From Virgibacillus natechei (lineage in GTDB: Bacteria; Bacillota; Bacilli; Bacillales; Amphibacillaceae): a DNA stretch of 64,000 nucleotides. The notes beneath the pieces are model-generated. The model searched no databases. It saw nothing but the letters and a program-made list of their open reading frames with translations, and was not told the DNA's origin. Location: the NCBI RefSeq assembly GCF_026013645.1, contig NZ_CP110224.1, forward strand, positions 2,914,001 to 2,978,000, in the 5' to 3' direction. Both the position numbers and the translations under genes were made by a program. Positions 35,341-44,661 of the stretch are shown piece by piece. How positions within the stretch are numbered: position 1 is the first letter of the stretch; each line of letters starts with the position of its first letter.

Positions 35341-35628
35341 TTAAAAAGCATTTTAAATTTGCATACAGCGTAATAGATTACATCTTTTGAAAGGATGTGT
35401 CAAGGGGTGAAAGATACGTTATCCTGCAGTATATCTGATACTCATTCTGGAGATTGGAAGTTAGCCCCTGCTTTGATGATGGCTTAAGTTTATCGCAGTT
35501 TAACGGGCAGTAATCCAATGTAAAAAATACCCACTTGGAACACCAATGAGCATTTTTTAAAAAATGTTTGAAATAGTATATATTACAAATTGGAGCATGA
35601 ATAACACCCCACATTTACGAATTAGGGA

Positions 35629-35853
35629 TTAATCCACGTGTGTACAACAGCAATCATCCCCTAAGATTGTATTAACCTTCACGGAGCCAGCTAGCATTAT
35701 ACACAAAAAAGTTTGTTCCCTGCCTATAGATAGCGACCTGGCAGGCACATCAGAACCAACAATGTAAACACCTGATAATAATTCGACTACTCCCACTTCT
35801 TTCTGGGCAATTCCATTTTCTATTTTTCCTAACGCAGCTTGATTGGTCTCCAT
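35629..35853 (-). CDS. Possible small hypothetical protein
   Basis: 74 residues (METNQAALGKIENGIAQKEV...), starting at ATG with only a weak AATGGGAA upstream. No recognised family, TM segment or signal peptide; the C-terminus has an odd GDDCCCTHVD. It may be a real small gene or a fragment of an older one. Around it, 35341-35628 holds nothing recognised. Confidence 0.3.
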   Translation of the reverse strand: METNQAALGKIENGIAQKEVGVVELLSGVYIVGSDVPARSLSIGREQTFLCIMLAGSVKVNTILGDDCCCTHVD

Positions 35854-35931
35854 TTCCCATTTTCAATTAGTAGAAATTTTACTCATCCAGTAATTTTCCA
35901 GGCACCTTTCAAAAACGGCACCCCCTCTATA

Positions 35932-36273
35932 TTATTCTGTACGCTCATACTCATGAACCCAAACCTTCATATCGGGTTCCCATGTCATACCAGGATGGAT
36001 GGATAATATAGCCTGCTTATATGCTTCAACATTTTCGTACCCTTCCTGCATGGCATCTTGATCTGTCACTTCTCCAAGCATTTGTGCATACACATTTTTC
36101 ACAACGATTTTTACCCCTTTAAGCGTCATCACCTCATCAATATCTGCGTAACGGCCATTTCGGCGGGTTGCTGTTTTTTCCCCATTAATTACTTTTTCAA
36201 CATCCGCATCAACGGTCACAAGTTTTTCAATCGTACACGTTTTTGGTGGAAGTGTGTTATTCTGATCAGTCAC
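35932..36273 (-). CDS. ASCH-domain protein
   Basis: 113 residues. CTIEKLVTVDADVEKVINGEKTATRR is the ASCH entry motif (a ligand-binding lysine/arginine pair after GEKTATRR). The remainder (KIVVKNVYAQMLGEVTDQDA, GYENVEAYKQAILSIHPGMT) follows the ASCH beta-barrel. The fold is PUA-related and binds RNA or nucleobases; some members are amidohydrolases of acetylcytidine. ATG 36273 has AGAGGAGAGA upstream. It is a single gene. Confidence 0.85.
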   Translation of the reverse strand: MTDQNNTLPPKTCTIEKLVTVDADVEKVINGEKTATRRNGRYADIDEVMTLKGVKIVVKNVYAQMLGEVTDQDAMQEGYENVEAYKQAILSIHPGMTWEPDMKVWVHEYERTE

Positions 36274-36374
36274 GTAAGTCTCTCCTCTCTGTTTGTGGTA
36301 CTATATTCAGTATAAAGGCTGGTCATTTACAATGCTATTATAGTCAATTATTTTACCCATATTAACACATACCA

Positions 36375-36404
36375 TTCGACAAAAACCGGGAAGTGACAGG
36401 CACC
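36375..36404 (+). repeat. Short (30-bp) copy 13 of the GGCACC/TTCGAC family
   Basis: TTCGACAAAA followed by ACCGGGAAGTGACAGGCACC, a consensus copy. Only 8 bp separate it from the GGAGG of the MenC-like gene, so it lies in the immediate leader. Confidence 0.95.
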
Positions 36405-36425
36405 TAAAAAGTGGAGGTTTTGAAT

Positions 36426-37541
36426 TTGGCGATTTCAATTAAACAGATAAAATTACGTAAATTAAATATGCGGTTACTAAATCCATTTAGAACAAGTTTT
36501 GGCACAATGCAAGATAAAGAATTTTATATAACAGAAGCGATTGATACACATGGGAATAGCGGATTTGGTGAATCAGTTGCCTTTACTAGTCCTTGGTATA
36601 CCGAAGAAACGGTACAAACCAACGTACATGTCATGGAAGATTTTTTAATAAAAATTCTGCAGGAAAATAAAATAAACCATCCGGATGACGTGTCCAAGCT
36701 CTTTGAACCAATTAAACGAAACAATATGGCGAAAGCAGCTTTAGAGGGGGCTGTTTGGGATCTGTATGCTAAGGGTAAAAACATCCCTTTGGCAACGGCA
36801 CTCGGTGGAGAGAAAAAAGAAATAGATGTCGGTATCAGCATTGGTATTCAGCCAAAGGTAAAAGACCTTTTAAACGTGATTGATGACTATGTTCATGCAG
36901 GCTATAAGCGTATTAAAATAAAGATTAAACCAGGCTGGGATGTGGATGTTTTACGTGCGGTTCGCGAACAGTTTCCAGATACGCCAATCATGGCAGATGC
37001 GAATTCAGCGTATACCTTAGCAGATATCGAGCATTTGCAACAACTGGATGACCTGAACTTGACCATGATTGAGCAACCTTTGGCACATGATGATATTGTT
37101 GACCATGCCAAGCTTCAAGCTGTCATGAAGACACCGATCTGTCTGGATGAAAGCATTCACTCTCTGGATGATACACGAAAAGCGATCCAGCTAGGAAGCT
37201 GTCAAATTATTAATATAAAAATTGGACGTGTTGGTGGACTTACCGAGGCGAAACGCATTCATGATTACTGCCTGCAGCATGGCGTTGACGTCTGGTGTGG
37301 TGGTATGCTTGAAGCTGGTGTTGGACGCGCACATAATATTGCATTAACAACATTGTCTGGGTTTACGTTACCAGGTGACACGGCAGGTTCCTCGAGATAC
37401 TGGGAAAAAGATATTATTACACCTGAGGCCACCGTGGAAAATGGATTAATTAAAGTGCCAAATAAGCCTGGGATTGGTTATGAAATGGATGAAGAAGCTT
37501 TAGAAGCATTTACTGTTTCCGAAAAGGTGTTTGATTTTTAG
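36426..37541 (+). CDS. menC: o-Succinylbenzoate synthase / N-succinylamino-acid racemase (MenC-like enolase superfamily)
   Basis: 371 residues from TTG 36426. The SD GTGGAGG (36411-36417) rules out the GTG at 36411 and gives 8-nt spacing to this TTG. Muconate-lactonizing subgroup motifs: KIKIKPGWD (the KxK base), MADANSAY (metal Asp), IEQP (Glu), LDESIHS and [14 protein letters not shown]. The low-GC MenC/NSAR branch catalyses syn-dehydration to o-succinylbenzoate for menaquinone and often racemises N-acylamino acids. No other men genes are adjacent, so a racemase or promiscuous role is as likely. A strong terminator follows. Confidence 0.85.
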   Translation: MAISIKQIKLRKLNMRLLNPFRTSFGTMQDKEFYITEAIDTHGNSGFGESVAFTSPWYTEETVQTNVHVMEDFLIKILQENKINHPDDVSKLFEPIKRNNMAKAALEGAVWDLYAKGKNIPLATALGGEKKEIDVGISIGIQPKVKDLLNVIDDYVHAGYKRIKIKIKPGWDVDVLRAVREQFPDTPIMADANSAYTLADIEHLQQLDDLNLTMIEQPLAHDDIVDHAKLQAVMKTPICLDESIHSLDDTRKAIQLGSCQIINIKIGRVGGLTEAKRIHDYCLQHGVDVWCGGMLEAGVGRAHNIALTTLSGFTLPGDTAGSSRYWEKDIITPEATVENGLIKVPNKPGIGYEMDEEALEAFTVSEKVFDF

Positions 37542-37634
37542 GTTAGGAGCAAAATACTTCTTTTTTACGAAAATTTCAGGAAATGAATGAAAAAAAGGAA
37601 TAAGGATGAAGGACAGTTTTCCAACATGACGTAT

Positions 37635-37678
37635 AAAGAGTCGTTCGTTCCATTAGAAAACGAACGACTCTTTAATTT
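37635..37678 (+). terminator. Strong terminator after the MenC-like gene
   Basis: AAAGAGTCGTTCGTT (37635-37649) pairs perfectly with AACGAACGACTCTTT (37659-37673); TTTAATTTAA follows. Confidence 0.88.
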
Positions 37679-37837
37679 AAGTATCTAATGGAATGAAGTA
37701 TATATCCTCTAGAGAATTTTCCCTTAAAAGAAAAGCATCTTAAGCCATATAATCGATAGAGAAAGAAATTACATTATGGGTCACCACTAAAATATATGGT
37801 TGATATTAGTGAATAAATAGGCTAATAAGACTAGCTA

Positions 37838-37965
37838 GCGGAGGAAAAACACGGAGACTCCTGTGGGAAAGCGCAGTGCAGACCTGAGCAGGAAAAAAGT
37901 GAACTTCTTTTTTTCGAGGTGGCTGAGCTCAAGCCCACGGAAAGCCTAGTGTTTTTCCGCAGCGG
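37838..37965. repeat. Inverted-repeat-bounded dispersed-type element
   Basis: GCGGAGGAAAAACAC (37838-37852) is inverted as GTGTTTTTCCGC (~37949-37960). The inside has GACTCCTGTGGGAAAGCGC and AAGCCCACGGAAAGC. This is the layout of a widespread Bacillaceae intergenic element and is non-coding. The rest of 37966-38211 shows no gene. Confidence 0.65.
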
Positions 37966-38211
37966 CACTATAATTCATCATTACACCTAGTTTGTCAACC
38001 ATAGATTTTGGTGAAGAGCCTATATTATTGATGTTTTTTTGTTGCACAGAACCAAGTAATACAAGCTGTTCATACAGACAAAGCAAATGATTATGAGGAT
38101 AACATACCCCATCCATACTATTCTTACATGAAAGCAGATGTTTAATGGAAGAGATCAATATTCTTTAGGCAGAAATGTTTTAATGAAATCCCCTTTCTTT
38201 AATAAGGGTAG

Positions 38212-39192
38212 CTATTTCATAAAGTTGCTCGATAAAGAAACTTCCTCCAGAGATGGCAAAGCTGTCAATGAACCAACCTTTGTGCAGACTTGTGCTCCGA
38301 CAACATTTGCAAAATACACAGCCTCCTGCAGAAAATCAAAATCGCCATGTAAATCGCCATGATCTCCCTTTAACCTTTTTGAAAATTGATAAAGCACAGC
38401 CCCAATAAAGGCATCACCTGCTCCTGTTGAATCAATGGATTTCACAGATTTACTTGGGACAAGCTTCTCCTTCTTACCATTAGATATGACAGATCCCTTT
38501 TTGCCCAGTGTGACGGAAACGATACCAGCTCCTAGCTGATGAAGTGCATCAATTCCCTTATACGTATCCTGTTCAGTAGTGATGATTTCTAATTCCTCTA
38601 CGCTCACTTTGACAAAATCAGCATAGGAAATGGCTTGCTTTGAACGCTCGATAAATCCATCTTCATTCCCTTTCCACAAATGTCCCCGGTAATTTGGATC
38701 GAAGGAAACAAATTTCTTCTTGTCCTTTGCCTGACGCATTATTTCAAAATACGCTTCCTTCAACGCACCATCCAGAAGTGCTGTTGCTGAGCCAAAATGA
38801 AGCACCTCGGAATGAAGCAGTCCATCAACAGGCAATTCTTCCAACTGAAGATTTCTATCAGCTCCACGATTAAATTGGAAATCCCGCTCTCCATCTGCTT
38901 CTAGGGATACAAAAGCCATCGTTGTCGGCAAGCTTTCATCTCTTAATACGAAGGATGTGTCTACATCATATTGCTTGAGTGTTTCGATCAAAAACGTCCC
39001 AAAAGCATCATTCCCGACCTTCCCCACCATGGAAGAAGCCCCTCCTAGCTTGGCGATTGCTGTAGCTACATTTGCTGGCGCACCCCCAGCCATCCTCTTA
39101 AAATTTTCTCCATCCTTTAAGGCAACATCTACGTCCGTACAGAACATATCGATCAATAATTCACCAACGCAGCATACATTTACTTCACTCAT
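38212..39192 (-). CDS. scrK: PfkB-family fructokinase of the sucrose operon
   Basis: 326 residues from ATG 39192 (GGAGG eight bases upstream; the TTG at 39207 is part of the SD context). PfkB motifs: GGAPANVATAIAKLGG near the N-terminus, FDPNYRGHLW, and the C-terminal ATP/catalytic signature SIDSTGAGDAFIGAVLYQF. It phosphorylates the fructose released by the upstream sucrose-6-phosphate hydrolase. It is the last gene of the scr operon, 57 bp after the EIIA gene. The sugar specificity is inferred from operon context. Confidence 0.9.
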   Translation of the reverse strand: MSEVNVCCVGELLIDMFCTDVDVALKDGENFKRMAGGAPANVATAIAKLGGASSMVGKVGNDAFGTFLIETLKQYDVDTSFVLRDESLPTTMAFVSLEADGERDFQFNRGADRNLQLEELPVDGLLHSEVLHFGSATALLDGALKEAYFEIMRQAKDKKKFVSFDPNYRGHLWKGNEDGFIERSKQAISYADFVKVSVEELEIITTEQDTYKGIDALHQLGAGIVSVTLGKKGSVISNGKKEKLVPSKSVKSIDSTGAGDAFIGAVLYQFSKRLKGDHGDLHGDFDFLQEAVYFANVVGAQVCTKVGSLTALPSLEEVSLSSNFMK

Positions 39193-39264
39193 TATTTCGC
39201 CCTCCAAGTTTTTTTAAAATTACAAAGGAAAGCCTGTCACCCTAACAAGCTTTCCCACACCCAT

Positions 39265-39759
39265 CTATTTCTTTACAATAACTATTTCATCCTGTCCGGC
39301 AGTAACTTCTTTTTTGTCTTCGACGGAGATTTCACTCATATCATCCGTATTTGTGACAATTATTGGGGTAACCGTGTCTTTCGCTTTTTCCCCAATCACC
39401 TGAAGATCAAAGGTAATCAGCTTATCGCCCTGTTTGATGCGGTCACCTTCACCGACATGTGCGGTGAAGCCTTCCCCCTCCAGGCTTACGGTCTCCAGTC
39501 CAATGTGTATCATGATTTCCGCACCATTATCAGCCATGATTCCAACTGCATGCTTTGTCGGAAATACTTGCACGATCTTGCCATCAATCGGTGCAACAAC
39601 TTCCCCGTTTGACGGTTTCACTGCCACACCATCACCCATCATTTTTTGTGAAAAAACCGGATCAGGCACATCTTCCAATGCCACTAACACTCCACTTACT
39701 GGAGCAACTAGTGAAATATCTGTTACTTCTTCTTTTTTCTTGAAAAGTTTTCCAAACAT
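39265..39759 (-). CDS. PTS EIIA component, glucose/sucrose family
   Basis: 164 residues. The phospho-His site is MIHIGLETVSLEGEGF and the first conserved region is EDVPDPVFSQKMMGDGVAVKP. The EIIA(Glc)-type domain stands free because the operon's EIIBC protein lacks it. It passes phosphate from HPr to the sucrose EIIBC. TTGGAGTTGAGATA precedes ATG 39759. It lies between hydrolase and fructokinase genes in the sucrose operon. Confidence 0.93.
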   Translation of the reverse strand: MFGKLFKKKEEVTDISLVAPVSGVLVALEDVPDPVFSQKMMGDGVAVKPSNGEVVAPIDGKIVQVFPTKHAVGIMADNGAEIMIHIGLETVSLEGEGFTAHVGEGDRIKQGDKLITFDLQVIGEKAKDTVTPIIVTNTDDMSEISVEDKKEVTAGQDEIVIVKK

Positions 39760-39783
39760 TATCTCAACTCCAATTTAAGTAAA

Positions 39784-41232
39784 TTAATCGTCAATTCCTT
39801 TTCCTAAATTCCATTTCGCTACATCCAACTGAACCGTTCCATTGTAAGCAGAAAATGTAATTCCCTCAGCTTCCGGATGATCGAACACCCTTGATGTAAA
39901 AACTTCTTCACCACCATTAACAAAAATTTCAACGGAGGAAGTATCTTTAAAGATACGAATAGCTGCTACATGTTCCAGCTGACAATGCCTACGTTCGACT
40001 TCCTCTGTTCCATCAAGACTTGCTCTTTCAAACGTGAATACTTTTGTCTTTGTATCATAGACGATTCTGCTTGCCTCACCGATCCCGACAGTAAAACGAT
40101 CCGCATTTAAATCGTTTACGGTTAATTCCAATTCAAATACATTCCCGTAAATTTCAGGTAGCTCCATGTTGTCTTCAATTGTTACATCTTCAAACCGGAT
40201 CTCATCCGAACGCAGACTGTAAAGTTCTCCTACAGGTCGCTGCAATAATTTATCGTTCTTCCATTCCAGCTCTCTCGGAATCGTTAATGCATGAATCCAC
40301 TCATGCTTTACGGTTGGCTGGATTACAGTTTCTTCAGCGTTTCCCATCCAACCAATTAAGATTCTTCGACCTATTTCATCTTCCATCGTTTGGGGTGCAT
40401 AGAAGTCAAACCCACGATCCAGTTCCACAAACGAATCATGATTGAAACTAATGGCCTCATAATCAACCGAACCGGCAAAATACCCTGATTGATAGATATT
40501 ATTAAACACATATCCATTGGCCGAAAGACCTTGTGGGCAAACAACTAAAATATCCTTCCCATCTAACGTAAATAAGTCCGGGCATTCCCACATATATCCA
40601 AACGCTTCAAGACTAGCATCACCGCTTTCAATTAACGGACCTTGGAAATGCCATGTCTCCAGATCAGAAGAAGTATATACAACTACCGCTCCCTGGATTT
40701 TTTCTGTTTGGGCTCCAATTACCATGTACCACTTATCCGTTTCATAAAACACTTTCGGATCACGGAAATGTGCAGTATACCCTTCTGGGACATGAATCAC
40801 AGGTCCTTTTTTCTCAAAATGGATGCCATCATCTGATATGGCCAAACATTGATAGGACTTTCGATGTCCCTCTTCATCTTTTACATTCCCTGTATAGAAA
40901 ACATACAATCTATCATTAAAGACAACCGCACTGCCTGAATAACAGCCATTCTTGTCATACCACATGTCAGGAGCGAGTGCGACAGGAGCTTCCTTCCAAG
41001 AAATGAGATCATCTGAGATATAATGTCCCCAGAATTTGGCCCCATGTTCTGGCTCAAAGGGATTCCACTGGTAGAAAACGTGGTACTGCCCCTTGTAAAA
41101 CACAAAACCATTGGGGTCATTCAACAGTCCAACAGGTGGCATAATATGATAACGCAGACGATAGGGATCACTTGCTACTACTTCCTTATATTCATCGATT
41201 CTGTCGTAAACATTCTTAAATTTTTCCAACAT
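39784..41232 (-). CDS. scrB: Sucrose-6-phosphate hydrolase (GH32)
   Basis: 482 residues from ATG 41232; the in-frame TTG at 41256 overlaps the SD (TAGGAG), so the shorter form is chosen. GH32 signatures: nucleophile region GLLNDPNGFVFYKGQYHVFYQ, FRDPKVF, and acid/base WECPDLFTL, with a C-terminal beta-sandwich. It cleaves sucrose-6-phosphate into glucose-6-phosphate and fructose in the cytoplasm. It follows the EIIBC gene by 26 bp. Confidence 0.95.
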   Translation of the reverse strand: MLEKFKNVYDRIDEYKEVVASDPYRLRYHIMPPVGLLNDPNGFVFYKGQYHVFYQWNPFEPEHGAKFWGHYISDDLISWKEAPVALAPDMWYDKNGCYSGSAVVFNDRLYVFYTGNVKDEEGHRKSYQCLAISDDGIHFEKKGPVIHVPEGYTAHFRDPKVFYETDKWYMVIGAQTEKIQGAVVVYTSSDLETWHFQGPLIESGDASLEAFGYMWECPDLFTLDGKDILVVCPQGLSANGYVFNNIYQSGYFAGSVDYEAISFNHDSFVELDRGFDFYAPQTMEDEIGRRILIGWMGNAEETVIQPTVKHEWIHALTIPRELEWKNDKLLQRPVGELYSLRSDEIRFEDVTIEDNMELPEIYGNVFELELTVNDLNADRFTVGIGEASRIVYDTKTKVFTFERASLDGTEEVERRHCQLEHVAAIRIFKDTSSVEIFVNGGEEVFTSRVFDHPEAEGITFSAYNGTVQLDVAKWNLGKGIDD

Positions 41233-41258
41233 ATACGAACTCCTATATGAAGACAAGC

Positions 41259-42674
41259 TTAGGTAAGCCCATCATGTTTATTTTTTTCTTTCAATTGCTT
41301 ATCTGAAAAACCAAACAGCCATGTCAGCGCAAATGCAACACCAATCGCAATCACGTTAACGAGCAGGTATTGAAGAATTTGTCCATCCAGGTATAACAGT
41401 GTTCCAGGAATAACGGTAATCGCCATACCTGTACCTTTTAATCCCATAATAGAAGCCGCAAAACCACCTACTGCACCACCAATCAGCCCCATGAAAAATG
41501 GTCTGACATATCTAAGGTTCACACCGAAAATCGCCGGTTCTGTAATCCCCAGAAATGCGGATATGGCAGACGGAAAAGACAATGCTTTCAGTTTTTTCGA
41601 TTTCGTTTTCATTGCAACTGCAAGCGTTGCCCCACCCTGTGCAGCGGTAGATGCGGTAACAATAGCATTGAATGGGTTATTCCCAAAGCTTTCAAGTAAT
41701 TGAATTTCCAATAAGTTGAAAATATGATGAACACCAGTGATTACAATAAGTTGATGGAAAAAGCCAATCAACAGACCTGCCAGGCCAAACGGCAGCTCCA
41801 ATACAGAAACAGTTCCGACTAAAATATAATCTTCTACCACATGGAAAATCGGTCCAATTACAAATAGTGCTGCAGTAATCATAATAAGCAATGTCAGAAA
41901 TGGTGTCACAATTAAATCTAATGATTCCGGTACTCGTTTGCGAATCTGTTTTTCGAGTTTAGCCCCGATAATACCGGCAATAAATGCTGGCAATACGGAT
42001 CCTTGGTAACCGACAACCGGGATAAATCCGAAGAATACCAGCGGATCGGCACCTTCCGCCACGCCCCATGCATTTGGCAAGACTGGACTAACAAGCATCA
42101 ATCCGAGTACAACACCAATAATCGGTGTTCCACCAAACACACGAAATGTTGACCATGCAACCAATGCTGGTAGGAACACAAACGCTGTATCTGTTAATAT
42201 TTCCGTGAATAACAGGAAGTTATCGGAAATATCAGCTGGCGTCAGACCAAACAAAGCGAGTACCTGTTCCTGCATCACCAGACCACGTAGACCCATGAAC
42301 AACCCTGTCGCAACAAGTACAGGAATGATTGGAACAAAGACATCACCTAATGTGCGAATCGAACGTTGCAACCTGTTCCCCTTTTTCGTGGTATCTTCTT
42401 TCTGCTCTTCCTTTGAAACACTGTTTACTTCGAGTTTCTCAACTTCTTCATATACCCGATTAACTGTCCCGGTCCCAAAAATAACCTGATATTGACCAGA
42501 ATTAAAAAAAGCACCTTTTACTTTATCGAGGTCTTCTACCTTATCTTTATTAATTTTTTCTTCATCATTTACAATAAATCTCAAACGCGTGGCACAATGT
42601 GTCACAGAAGAGATATTGTCCTTACCACCAATAGCTTCAATCAGATCCTTTGCAACCTTCTTGTTTTCGGACAT
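41259..42674 (-). CDS. scrA: PTS sucrose-specific EIIBC
   Basis: 471 residues. The EIIB domain has the phospho-Cys in SSVTHCATRLRFIVND (residues ~1-85). The EIIC domain spans ~105-460 with about ten TM helices and the motif ITGVHHIFNLLEIQLLE plus AFLGITEPAIFGVNLRYVRP. It has no EIIA domain, which is encoded separately downstream. It imports and phosphorylates sucrose. GGGAGTGAAGTAAC precedes ATG 42674. Two operator-like palindromes lie 33 and 79 bp upstream of the start, where a LacI-type repressor would act. Trehalose specificity is possible but unlikely next to a GH32 gene. Confidence 0.92.
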   Translation of the reverse strand: MSENKKVAKDLIEAIGGKDNISSVTHCATRLRFIVNDEEKINKDKVEDLDKVKGAFFNSGQYQVIFGTGTVNRVYEEVEKLEVNSVSKEEQKEDTTKKGNRLQRSIRTLGDVFVPIIPVLVATGLFMGLRGLVMQEQVLALFGLTPADISDNFLLFTEILTDTAFVFLPALVAWSTFRVFGGTPIIGVVLGLMLVSPVLPNAWGVAEGADPLVFFGFIPVVGYQGSVLPAFIAGIIGAKLEKQIRKRVPESLDLIVTPFLTLLIMITAALFVIGPIFHVVEDYILVGTVSVLELPFGLAGLLIGFFHQLIVITGVHHIFNLLEIQLLESFGNNPFNAIVTASTAAQGGATLAVAMKTKSKKLKALSFPSAISAFLGITEPAIFGVNLRYVRPFFMGLIGGAVGGFAASIMGLKGTGMAITVIPGTLLYLDGQILQYLLVNVIAIGVAFALTWLFGFSDKQLKEKNKHDGLT

Positions 42675-42706
42675 GTTACTTCACTCCCTGCCTTTTCTGT
42701 ATGATT

Positions 42707-42722
42707 GTGGTATCGATCCCAT
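42707..42722. promoter_or_regulatory. ScrR operator 1
   Basis: GTGGTATCGATCCCAT, a LacI-type palindrome centred on ATCGAT, between the scrA start and its probable promoter. Confidence 0.75.
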
Positions 42723-42752
42723 ATTGTTTAAAAAATAATTTCTAATTCAGAA

Positions 42753-42768
42753 ATGGAATCGATCCCAT
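42753..42768. promoter_or_regulatory. ScrR operator 2
   Basis: ATGGAATCGATCCCAT, the same consensus RTGGNATCGATNCCAY, 46 bp centre-to-centre from operator 1; suited to repressor looping or roadblock at the scrA promoter. Confidence 0.75.
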
Positions 42769-42819
42769 ATTAGATAAAATGTTTATAAACCGATACATAT
42801 TGGATGAAAAAGATGCGAT

Positions 42820-42835
42820 GTGGTATCGATTCCAC
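42820..42835. promoter_or_regulatory. ScrR operator 3, directly behind scrR
   Basis: GTGGTATCGATTCCAC, the most symmetric of the three. It lies only 5 bp downstream of the scrR stop codon and 67 bp (centre-to-centre) from operator 2, about six helical turns. Confidence 0.72.
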
Positions 42836-42840
42836 ATTCA

Positions 42841-43827
42841 TCATACACTATTTCGGATGATGAGTCTATAATCCAGAATTATTTTTTCCTGTATTTTTTG
42901 TGAATAAATACGTGCTAAAATTTGTTTCGCAGCCTCTGTACCAGCCTTTTCATTTTGGTAATCAATAGTTGTTAGCGGTGGATCAATATATTGCGACATT
43001 TCGGATGCACCTATTCCGGCGATCGCCATAGCCTCTGGAATTTGGATACCTTGCTTTTTCAAATAACTCATCGCCCCAATTGCCAACCTGTCCGTTACGG
43101 CAATGGTCGCTGTAGGTTGGTGCTGGGAATCCGTGATAATCCGCTCCATCGACGCATGTCCCGAATCAATATCGAAAATCCCCTGCTGGATCCAATCTTT
43201 TTCAACCGGTAGAAGACGTGACTCCATCTCATCAAAAAATCCCTTCTTACGCAGGTAACCTACTGCATGATCGGTTTCATTCACACCAATAAAAGCAATT
43301 TTTACATGCCCTTTGCTTATGAGAAAGGAAGTTAATTCTCTGGCCGCATGATAATCGTCATAGCTGACACACATCGCTTCTTCCGACTCCTGACCAACGA
43401 TCACAACCGGGATATCTACTTGCTTTATTTTTTTAATTAATTTCGGTTCCGTATTTGTCGCAATCAGAATAATTCCGTCCACCTGCCGCATTTTCAGCAA
43501 ATCCAAATACTCCAATTCCTTATCCTTATCCAAGTTCGTATTGGTAAGCAAAATCTGGTAACCATGCTTTTCCAATTCCTTCCCCAATCCGGTTACAATC
43601 CTGCTTGGAGTCTCTGTTTGAATCGTCGGCAAAATCACCCCGATGACCTTTGTCTTCTTCGTTCGGAGAGATTTCGCATATTCACTGGGAACATACCCTG
43701 TTTCCTCAATGACCTTCTCCACCCGTTCCCTTGCATCTTCACTGACATAACCAGAATTATTTAACACCCTGGAAACCGTTGAACGGGATACATTCGCCAT
43801 TTGAGCTATATCTTTTATCGTTACCAA
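42841..43827 (-). CDS. scrR: LacI-family repressor of the sucrose operon
   Basis: 328 residues from TTG 43827 (GGAGG eight bases upstream); the ATG at 43833 is too close to the SD. The N-terminal HTH reads TIKDIAQMANVSRSTVSRVL, the hinge helix EYAKSLRTKKTKVIGVILP, and the periplasmic-binding-protein-like effector domain fills the rest. It lies upstream of and parallel to scrA, with three matching palindromes between and behind. It should repress scr genes in the absence of sucrose or fructose signals. The effector is inferred. Confidence 0.93.
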   Translation of the reverse strand: MVTIKDIAQMANVSRSTVSRVLNNSGYVSEDARERVEKVIEETGYVPSEYAKSLRTKKTKVIGVILPTIQTETPSRIVTGLGKELEKHGYQILLTNTNLDKDKELEYLDLLKMRQVDGIILIATNTEPKLIKKIKQVDIPVVIVGQESEEAMCVSYDDYHAARELTSFLISKGHVKIAFIGVNETDHAVGYLRKKGFFDEMESRLLPVEKDWIQQGIFDIDSGHASMERIITDSQHQPTATIAVTDRLAIGAMSYLKKQGIQIPEAMAIAGIGASEMSQYIDPPLTTIDYQNEKAGTEAAKQILARIYSQKIQEKIILDYRLIIRNSV

Positions 43828-43893
43828 CGCCATCTCCTCCAAACTAATAATCTATATCTACAGTATAGAGGAAATTGGACGGTGTTTCATGCA

Positions 43894-43913
43894 GGAAGCA
43901 TTTCCATGCTTCC
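43894..43913. repeat. GGAAGCAT hairpin, member of a short dispersed hairpin set
   Basis: GGAAGCAT-TTCC-ATGCTTCC followed by GTTTTT. Similar hairpins occur at 44535-44554 and 63662-63690. Here it could also act as a terminator ahead of the preQ1 leader. Confidence 0.6.
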
Positions 43914-43953
43914 GTTTTTCGCAAATCTATTTTATACCAGTTTCTATGCTTCA

Positions 43954-43989
43954 CGTGGTTCGAGAGCATCCCACGAAAAAAAACTAAGG
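43954..43989 (+). ncRNA. preQ1 class I riboswitch
   Basis: CGTGGTTCGAGAGCATCCC, ACG, then AAAAAAACTAAGG. The P1 stem (CGTGG/CCCACG), the loop bases and the A-rich tail with ACTAAGG fit the preQ1-I consensus. The tail merges with the SD of queT (AAGGAGAGG), so it would control translation. The downstream gene is a preQ1 transporter candidate, which agrees. Confidence 0.9.
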
Positions 43990-44001
43990 AGAGGTTTAAA
44001 A

Positions 44002-44487
44002 ATGAAAGCACACACTTTAGTGATAAACGGTTTGTTAGCGGCATTATATATCGCTGTTTCGGTAGTTATTCAACCTTTTGGATTTACGAATGTTCAGTTT
44101 CGTATTTCCGAGATGTTTAACCACCTCATTGTTTTTAATAAGAAATACTTTTTCGGGATTGTTTTAGGTGTATTTTTAACCAATTTACTACTTTCACCAT
44201 TAGGTATTTATGATCTTATATTTGGGGTTGCGCACTCGACTATTTCATTATCCATTATCATATTACTGGCACGTTTTATTAAAAATATTTGGATCTTACT
44301 GATTGCCAATACACTGGTGTTTTCATTCAATATGTTTATCATTGCAATTGAACTCAATCTAGCATTGGCATTGCCATTTCTATTCACGTGGTTGACAACA
44401 GCTGCCGGAGAACTGGTTGTCATGGCTCTTGGAATACCCATTATGTATGCATTAAACAAGCGGGTACATTTTGATAAACTTATCTAA
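44002..44487 (+). CDS. queT: QueT-family queuosine-precursor transporter
   Basis: 161 residues from ATG 44002; a longer in-frame ORF from 43801 runs through the riboswitch and is not the gene. Five to six TM helices, with GLLAALYIAVSVVIQPFGF and NVQFRISEMFNHLIVF characteristic of QueT. The family imports preQ1 or related precursors, probably with an ECF module. The preQ1-I riboswitch directly upstream supports the assignment. It is a single gene. Confidence 0.95.
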   Translation: MKAHTLVINGLLAALYIAVSVVIQPFGFTNVQFRISEMFNHLIVFNKKYFFGIVLGVFLTNLLLSPLGIYDLIFGVAHSTISLSIIILLARFIKNIWILLIANTLVFSFNMFIIAIELNLALALPFLFTWLTTAAGELVVMALGIPIMYALNKRVHFDKLI

Positions 44488-44534
44488 TTTTAAGAACATG
44501 AGGACGCGTCTTTTGCTTGCCCGCTTAGCCCTTG

Positions 44535-44554
44535 GGAAGCATCCCCGTGCTTCC
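44535..44554. repeat. GGAAGCAT hairpin copy 2
   Basis: GGAAGCAT-CCCC-GTGCTTCC, one stem mismatch, 48 bp behind queT. Confidence 0.55.
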
Positions 44555-44563
44555 GTACACAAA

Positions 44564-44597
44564 AGTCCTAATTTCTCTTTAGCGAGAAATTAGGACT
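44564..44597. terminator. Hairpin between the convergent queT and MFS genes
   Basis: AGTCCTAATTTCTC pairs perfectly with GAGAAATTAGGACT (14-bp stem, 6-nt loop). On the minus strand TTTTGTG follows; it may serve both genes. At 44625-44645 GGGGACAAGGAACCTGTCCCC forms another short palindrome. Confidence 0.65.
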
Positions 44598-44661
44598 AAG
44601 TCATTTCACAAACGAAACCTCTGGGGACAAGGAACCTGTCCCCTCGTCCCAATTGGCAGTA

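Noticed and set aside
35378-35614. Minus-strand 78-codon ORF
   Set aside because: No ribosome binding site, unusual composition (many Cys/Trp/Tyr), no family likeness.
43801-44001. Longer QueT ORF starting at 43801
   Set aside because: It would translate the preQ1 riboswitch; AAGGAGAGG selects ATG 44002.
44625-44645. GGGGACAAGGAACCTGTCCCC as a member of the 30/40-bp family
   Set aside because: Shares only CCTGTC; lacks TTCGAC and CGGGAAGTG parts, so it is a different palindrome.
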